A stretch of DNA of 13,140 nt from Trileptium ribeirensis (lineage: Eukaryota; Nematoda; Enoplea; Enoplida; Thoracostomopsidae). Both the position numbers and the translations under genes were made by a program. Positions 7,846 to 13,140 of the stretch are shown piece after piece. Location: NCBI GenBank assembly GCA_030248225.1, contig JASANE010021007.1, positions 1 to 13,140 on the forward strand, read 5' to 3'. A model generated the notes under the pieces. That model did no database searches. It was not told the origin of the DNA and worked only from the letters and a program-made list of their open reading frames with translations. Numbering within the stretch: position 1 is the first letter of the stretch; each line of letters opens with the position of its first letter.

Positions 7846-9111
7846 TTAATTAATAAATAACATATTGCTTTGACACAACAAACGGGAACGAATATGTCGT
7901 CGTAGCTCATGGTTACATATGTAATATATCAATAGGCGTAATGAAGCGACTAATATAGCAACAAAACTGGAGACATCAGCGGAAATATTGTAGAACACTC
8001 GATAGCGATCGAAAAACGACTCATCTTGGGTTTGTTCAAGGATTGTAAGCATCGAGTTCAATGCATTGCCGACAAGATGCGATGCAACAATTGCAATTGT
8101 TGTATACGTTGCATCTTGGAATCGAACCCGGGATTCCTGACGTTTGCTAACGATGCGACATTTCATCGATATCGTACTTTCTTGACGTCGAACAGGTGCG
8201 AGCGATAATTTATACCGCCATTGGGTCCCAATTCGTAGTTGGTTATTGTCTGATCCCTGACGAATTGTTGGTGCCATCGGCATGACGAGCCCACCTCTCC
8301 GTTTCATTGATTTAGAGTTCGGCGTGATCAGCGATTTACTACGAGACAATAAACGATGAGCTGAACGAATGCTCCTGTTGTATTTTTTGGCGGTACTTGG
8401 TGTTGGCGAGATAAAATTCTTTGGGAGTCGAAATGTTGGACGTTTCCGATGATGAAATCGACAATTAGCAAATGTAACTGAGCTGTCTTTCGATGTAGTA
8501 ACTTGTATCGGCTTATGTTTCTTCAACGCATTATTGTTATTTATCTCGGAAAAATATTCAATATTTTCAATAATACTACCAGGTGATAAAATATCATCTT
8601 CCTGATCACCAGATCCGTATTCGATGAGTTTGAGCTCACTTTTGTTTCCCACCCCGTTACCATTGATAGCGCTATCGTGAAACTGCCTATCGAAATTAGA
8701 TCCATCGCAGTTGGTTCCATTAGTACAACCATATTCGACAAAGTTTGATGAGTTATGTGAGGAACAGGATCCGCGGCCTACAACTCTTCTCTCACAACAA
8801 CTACTGGTCGATTCCATGGTGATTTCTCGTGGTATAGCTGTAGCCGTAAGCCCTTTGATTAAGCTCTGATCACCAAATTGAATCGCTTGTGATGATGTCT
8901 TGTCCGAGCTATCGTCATCGTCGGAAATTGGTTCGGATGTGGTTTTAGGAAAATTTTGTTGTGACGTCAAAAAATCAGTAATATGGATTATGTCGTTTGA
9001 CGGACCAACTACTGATGATATCGGACGAAATGTATAACTTTCAATTGCCTGTTTCATCGTATAAATTATGTATGTATTGAAAATTATCAACGAACCAAAT
9101 GGAACGTAAAC
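7846..9111 (-). CDS. 3'-terminal exon of a rhodopsin-like GPCR (probable neuropeptide receptor)
   Basis: This is the only credible coding sequence in the window: 421 codons without a stop in AT-rich DNA. The exon begins right after TTGTTTCAG, a classic nematode acceptor, so the intron is phase 0. Residues 1-21 (VYVPFGSLIIFNTYIIYTMK) look like TM5, with the proline and asparagine typical of FMRFamide-receptor-like proteins. Residues about 25-333 form a huge intracellular loop 3, acidic near residue 64 (SDDDDSSD), with an NNNN run near 191 and a strongly basic serine-rich half from about 219. TM6 is about 334-358 and TM7 about 374-399, followed by a short helix-8-like tail (NHELRRHIRSR). TM6 lacks CWxP and TM7 has LRLLIY where NPxxY is usual, a divergence I associate with nematode FRPR/DMSR-like receptors. 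The ligand is unknown. TM1-TM4 are not in the window. Loop 3 is usually 20-60 residues, so roughly 300 is exceptional; an undetected in-frame intron could shorten it. Confidence 0.8.
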   Translation of the reverse strand, partial: VYVPFGSLIIFNTYIIYTMKQAIESYTFRPISSVVGPSNDIIHITDFLTSQQNFPKTTSEPISDDDDSSDKTSSQAIQFGDQSLIKGLTATAIPREITMESTSSCCERRVVGRGSCSSHNSSNFVEYGCTNGTNCDGSNFDRQFHDSAINGNGVGNKSELKLIEYGSGDQEDDILSPGSIIENIEYFSEINNNNALKKHKPIQVTTSKDSSVTFANCRFHHRKRPTFRLPKNFISPTPSTAKKYNRSIRSAHRLLSRSKSLITPNSKSMKRRGGLVMPMAPTIRQGSDNNQLRIGTQWRYKLSLAPVRRQESTISMKCRIVSKRQESRVRFQDATYTTIAIVASHLVGNALNSMLTILEQTQDESFFDRYRVFYNISADVSSFVAILVASLRLLIYYICNHELRRHIRSRLLCQSNMLFIN

Positions 9112-9120
9112 CTGAAACAA
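9112..9120 (-). other. 3' splice acceptor of the GPCR exon
   Basis: The minus strand reads TTGTTTCAG followed by GTTTACGTTCC. It matches the nematode TTTTCAG acceptor consensus closely. An open reading frame caller would extend the protein three codons into it via a TTG start, which is not a metazoan initiation signal, so I start the exon at 9111. Confidence 0.75.
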
Positions 9121-9173
9121 ATATATATACCGCCATAAATGTGAACGCCAAAGTGTCGTATATAATATGTAAG

Positions 9174-9176
<3 letters not shown>

Positions 9177-9230
<54 letters not shown>
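9177..9230. repeat. (AT)27 microsatellite
   Basis: An uninterrupted AT dinucleotide run of 54 bp, bounded by GCAAAT on the left and ATTTGT on the right, so the whole block is close to a perfect palindrome. It lies about 65 bp upstream of the GPCR acceptor, inside the inferred intron. Its exact length is prone to assembly error. Confidence 0.97.
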
Positions 9231-9236
<6 letters not shown>

Positions 9237-9825
9237 GTATCCGTATAGGAGAAGGTGGTCACCCCCTGATGTTAGTAATCGCCAGCCATATTAACCACCA
9301 TCAGGCTCTGACACCCTCCTTACCCAACCCTGAGGGCCGAAGATTTATGAATTATATAGCCAAAATTAAATATGTTAACGGAAGATTTGGGTAAATGGTA
9401 AAATTGTAACGAAAACAATATTGTAGAGATGGGGAAAACTTTTTACTGACCCCTACCTTAAGCTCTATAACAGCGACCATCTACCTTTTGACCCGCTGGC
9501 AAGGGACACTTATGATACCTTACACTACAACCGCGACGATCTAACCCTTTGGTCCGATGGTAAAGAAAACATATGAATATATTTTATCAATTTTGTAGAA
9601 TTTATTAAATAATATATGACCGCAATAATATTTAAATTTATATATTTGCTCGTCACACGACAATCATTCGCACAGATAAGAAAAGGCATGGGGACTGGTC
9701 TCCCCATTTTTTGAAGTCCCCCACTGGCAAAATATTATCTTTTAATAAGGCAAGAATTAAAACGATGTAGCATTTCGCAATGTATGTTATCTCTTTTTTA
9801 CACTCTGGGTATTTTGTCTAGAGCC
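9231..9825. other. Intron-like DNA between microsatellite and satellite
   Basis: No exon is seen on the minus strand that could encode TM1-TM4 of the receptor. Two diverged copies of a unit of about 62 bp occur from 9457 and 9518: CTATAACAGCGACCATCTACC against CTACAACCGCGACGATCTAAC, each followed by a TTTG(A/G)(C/T)CCG(C/A)TGG segment. A possible third relative surrounds AACCCTGAGGGCCGAAG near 9327. Two alternative hairpins lie at 9688-9721. The 60-codon minus-strand frame 9525-9707 looks like chance. Confidence 0.5.
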
Positions 9826-12800
9826 TAACTACGAAGTTATCCCCCACTTTTCAAATCGTATCTGAGCCCTTGACGACAGTTATAGTAAAATTTGAATCAT
9901 GTTCACAAAGACGGGGTCTTTTCGCCATCATTCACAATTTCTTTCGACAATTCCCATAGCGATGACATCGTTCTAGAGATTAACTACGAAGCTGCCCCCC
10001 ACTTTTCAAATCGTATCTGAGCCCTTGACGACAGTTATAGTAAAATTTGAATCATGTTCACAAAGACGGGGTCTTTTCGCCATCATTCACAATTTCTTTC
10101 GACAATTCCCATAGCGATGACATCGTTCTAGAGATTAACTACGAAGCTGCCCCCCACTTTTCAAATCGTATCTGAGCCCTTGACGACAGTTATAGAAAAT
10201 TTTGAATCATGTTCACAAAGACGGGGTCTTTTCGCCATCATTCACAATTTCTCTCGACAATTCCCATAGCGATGACATCGTTCTAGAGATTAACTACGAA
10301 GCTGCCCCCACTTTTCAAATCGTATCTGAGCCCTTGACGACAGTTATAGTAAAATTCGAATCATGTTCACAAAGACGGGGTCTTTTCGCCATCATTCGCA
10401 ATTTCTTTCGACAATTCCCATAGCAATGACATCGTTCTAGAGATTAACTACGAAGCTGCCCCCCACTTTCAAATCGTATCTGAGCCCTTGACGACAGTTA
10501 TAGTAAAATTCGAATCATGTTCACAAAGACGGGGTCTTTTCGCCATCATTCACAATTTCTTTCGACAATTCCCATAGCGATGACATCGTTCTAGAGATTA
10601 AGTACGAAGCTGCCCCCCACTTTTCAAATCGTATCTGAGCCGTTGACGACAGTTATAGTAAAATTTGAATCATGTTCACAAAGACGGGGTCTTTTCGCCA
10701 TCATTCACAATTTCTTTCGACAATTCCCATAGCGATGACATCGTTCTAGAGATTAACTACGAAGCTGCCCCCCACTTTTCAAATCGTATCTGAGCCCTTG
10801 ACGACAGTTATAGTAAAATTCGAATCATGTTCACAAAGACGGGGTCTTTTCGCCATCATTCGCAATTTCTTTCGACAATTCCCATAGCAATGACATCGTT
10901 CTAGAGATTAACTACGAAGCTGCCCCCCACTTTCAAATCGTATCTGAGCCCTTGACGACAGTTATAGTAAAATTTGAATCATGTTCACAAAGACGGGGTC
11001 TTTTCGCCATCATTCGCAATTTCTTTCGACAATTCCCATAGCCGCACCACATCTTCGAGAGATTAACTACGAAGCTGCCCCCCACTTTCAAATCGTATCT
11101 GAGCCCTTGACGACAGTTATAGTAAAATTCGAATCATGTTCACAAAGACGGGATCTTTTCGTCGTCATTCACAATTTCTTTCGACAATTCCCATAGCGAT
11201 GACATCGTTCTAGAGATCAACTACGAAGTTGTCCCCCCACTTTTCAAATCGTATCTGAGCCCTTGACGACAGTTATAGTAAAATTCGAATCATGTTCACA
11301 AAGACGGGGTCTTTTCGCCATCATTCACAATTTCTTTCGACAATTCCCATAGCGATGACATCGTTCTAGAGATTAAGTACGAAGCTGCCCCCCTACTTTT
11401 CAAATCGTATCTGAGCCCTTGACGACAGTTATAGAAATTTTGAATCATGTTCTCAAAGACGGGTTCTTTTCGTCTTCATTCACAATTTCTTTCGACAATT
11501 CCCATAGCGATGACGTCGCTCTAGAGATCAACTACGAAGTTGTTCCCCCACTTTTCAAATCGGATCTGAGTCCTTGACGGACAGTTATAGTAAAATTTGA
11601 ATCATGTTCACAAAAAAACCGGGTCTCTTCGCCATCATTCACAATTTTCTTTCGACAATTCTCATAGCGATGACATTCGAAAATTCTAGAGATTAACGAC
11701 TAAGCTGCCCCCCACTTTTAAATCGTATCTGAGCACTTGACGACAGTTATAGTAAAAATTGGCAAATCAATGTGTTCACAAAGACGGGGTCTTTTCGCCA
11801 TCATTCACAATTTTTTTTCGACAATTCCCATAGCGATGGACATCGTTCTAGAGATTAACCTCACGAAGCTGCCCCCCACTTTTCAAATCGTATCTGAGCC
11901 CTTGACGACAGTTATAGTAAAATTTGAATCATGTTCACAAAAGACGGGGTCTTTTTGCCATCATTCAGCAATTTTCTTTCGACAATTCCCATAGCGATGA
12001 CATCGTTCTAGAGACTCAAACTACCAAACTGCCCCTTCACTTTTCAAATCGTAGTCCCTGAGCCCTTGACGACAGGTATAGTAAAATTTGAGACCACTTT
12101 TACAAATAGTGGAACTTTTTTGCCATCATTCCACAATTTTCTTTCGACAATTCTCATAGCGATGACATCGTTCTAAGATTAACCACGAAACTGCCGATTT
12201 TCAAATCGTATCTGAGCCCTCGACGACAGTTATAAAAATTCCTTGAATTATGTTCACAAAGACGGGGTCTTTTCGCCATCATTCACAATTTCTTTCGACA
12301 ATTCCCATAGCGATGACATCGTTCTAGAGATTAACTACGAAGCTGCCCCCCACTTTCAAATCGTATCTGAGCCCTTGACGACAGTTATAGTAAAATTTGA
12401 ATCATGTTCACAAAGACGGGGTCTTTTCGCCATCATTCACAATTTCTTTCGACAATTCCCATAGCGATGACATCGTTCTAGAGATTAAGTACGAAGCTGC
12501 CCCCCACTTTTCAAATCGTATCTGAGCCCTTGACGACAGTTATAGTAAAATTTGAATCATGTTCACAAAGACGGGGTCTTTTCGCCATCATTCACAATTT
12601 CTTTCGGGACAATTCCTATAGCGATGACATCGTTCTAGAGAATTAACTACGAAGCTGCCCCCCACTTTTCAAAATCGCATCTGGAGCCCTTGACGACAGT
12701 TATAGTAAAATTCGAATCATTGTTCACAGAGACGGGGTCTTTTCGCCATCATTCGCAATTTCTTTCGACAATTCCCATAGCAATGACATCGTTCTAGAGA

Positions 12801-13114
12801 TTAACTACGAAGCTGCCCCCCACTTTCAAATCGTATCTGAGAGCCCTTGACGACAGTTATAGTAAAATTTGAATCCATGTTCACAAAGACGGGGGTCTTT
12901 TTGCCATCATTCTCAATTTCTTTCGACAATTCCCATAGCTATGACATCGTTCTAGAGATTAACTACGAAGCTGCCCCCCAACTTTTCAAATCGTATCTGA
13001 GCCCTTGACGACAGTTATCAAAAAATTTGAATCATGTTCATAAAGACGGGGTCTTTTGCGCCATCATTCACAATTTCTTTCGACAATTCCCATAGCGATG
13101 ACATCGTTCTAGAG
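9826..13114. repeat. 155-bp satellite array, 21 copies
   Basis: Taking TAACTACGAAGCTGC as the unit start, copies begin at 9826, 9981, 10136, 10291, 10445, 10599, 10754, 10909, 11064, 11218, 11374, 11529, 11694, 11856, 12016, 12180, 12332, 12486, 12644, 12802 and 12960. The period is 154-156 bp in the first half and varies from 152 to 165 later. Each unit includes a poly-C tract (GCTGCCCCCCAC), GACGACAGTTATAG, AAAGACGGGGTC and a TCTAGA site. Diagnostic variants recur in order (GCAATGAC unit, then ACTTTC unit, then TAAGTAC unit), suggesting a trimer of about 464 bp. The left-most unit is diverged, and the right end breaks off at GAGAGCAATACG, so both edges appear to be in the window. The four plus-strand frames of 71-85 codons repeat the same peptide and stop at each unit, so the array is non-coding. 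Confidence 0.95.
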
Positions 13115-13140
13115 AGCAATACGTAAAATGAACCAAGTAA

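Noticed and set aside
8115..8135. Minus-strand GGGTTCGATTCC, a tRNA B-box look-alike
   Set aside because: It lies in the receptor coding frame (SRVRFQ), and no A-box or tRNA fold precedes it.
8541..8741. Frames overlapping the GPCR exon (also 8026-8208 plus)
   Set aside because: They are shadows of the long receptor frame in other phases.
10202..12464. Four plus-strand frames with near-identical 71-85 residue products
   Set aside because: They are translations of the 155-bp satellite. The unit length shifts frame each copy, and each frame ends at the same repeat position.

Overview
This window looks like AT-rich, repeat-heavy nuclear DNA of a nematode. Three things point that way: a splice acceptor reading TTGTTTCAG, degenerate copies of the nematode telomere hexamer TTAGGC (in the AAGCCT orientation), and a divergent peptide-type G-protein-coupled receptor. 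The assignment is inference, and I cannot name a species. Nothing looks bacterial or viral: there are no operons, ribosome binding sites or dense ORFs.

The only gene I can defend is the 3' part of a rhodopsin-like GPCR on the minus strand (7846-9111). One large exon encodes TM5, an intracellular loop 3 of roughly 300 residues, TM6, TM7 and a short tail. TM1-TM4 must lie upstream, beyond 13140. If so, everything from 9112 to the right edge is intron, including an (AT)27 tract and a complete 21-unit satellite array.

Layout from left to right: 1-383, AT-rich with no gene. 384-1478, twelve copies of a 94-bp EcoRI-site satellite, organised as a 282-bp three-monomer higher-order repeat. 1479-1760, unrelated sequence that seems to interrupt that array, holding three copies of a 31-bp repeat. 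1781-4570, mostly unique DNA with a degenerate telomere-like block, two old local duplications (88 bp and 117 bp) and a degenerate tRNA-Met-like sequence. 4571-5358, about eighteen copies of a 44-bp minisatellite, again with a trimeric higher-order block. 5356-5795, a possible non-autonomous transposon remnant. 5796-7845, mostly unique DNA with short unrecognised ORFs and more telomere-like sequence, ending in the receptor's probable 3' UTR. 7846-9111, the GPCR exon. 9112-9825, intron-like DNA with the (AT)27 tract. 9826-13114, 21 copies of a 155-bp satellite with traces of a three-unit period.

The genes form no system: there is one receptor exon in a sea of tandem repeats. The most striking structural point is that three unrelated tandem repeats (94, 44 and 155 bp) all show trimeric higher-order organisation within 13 kb.
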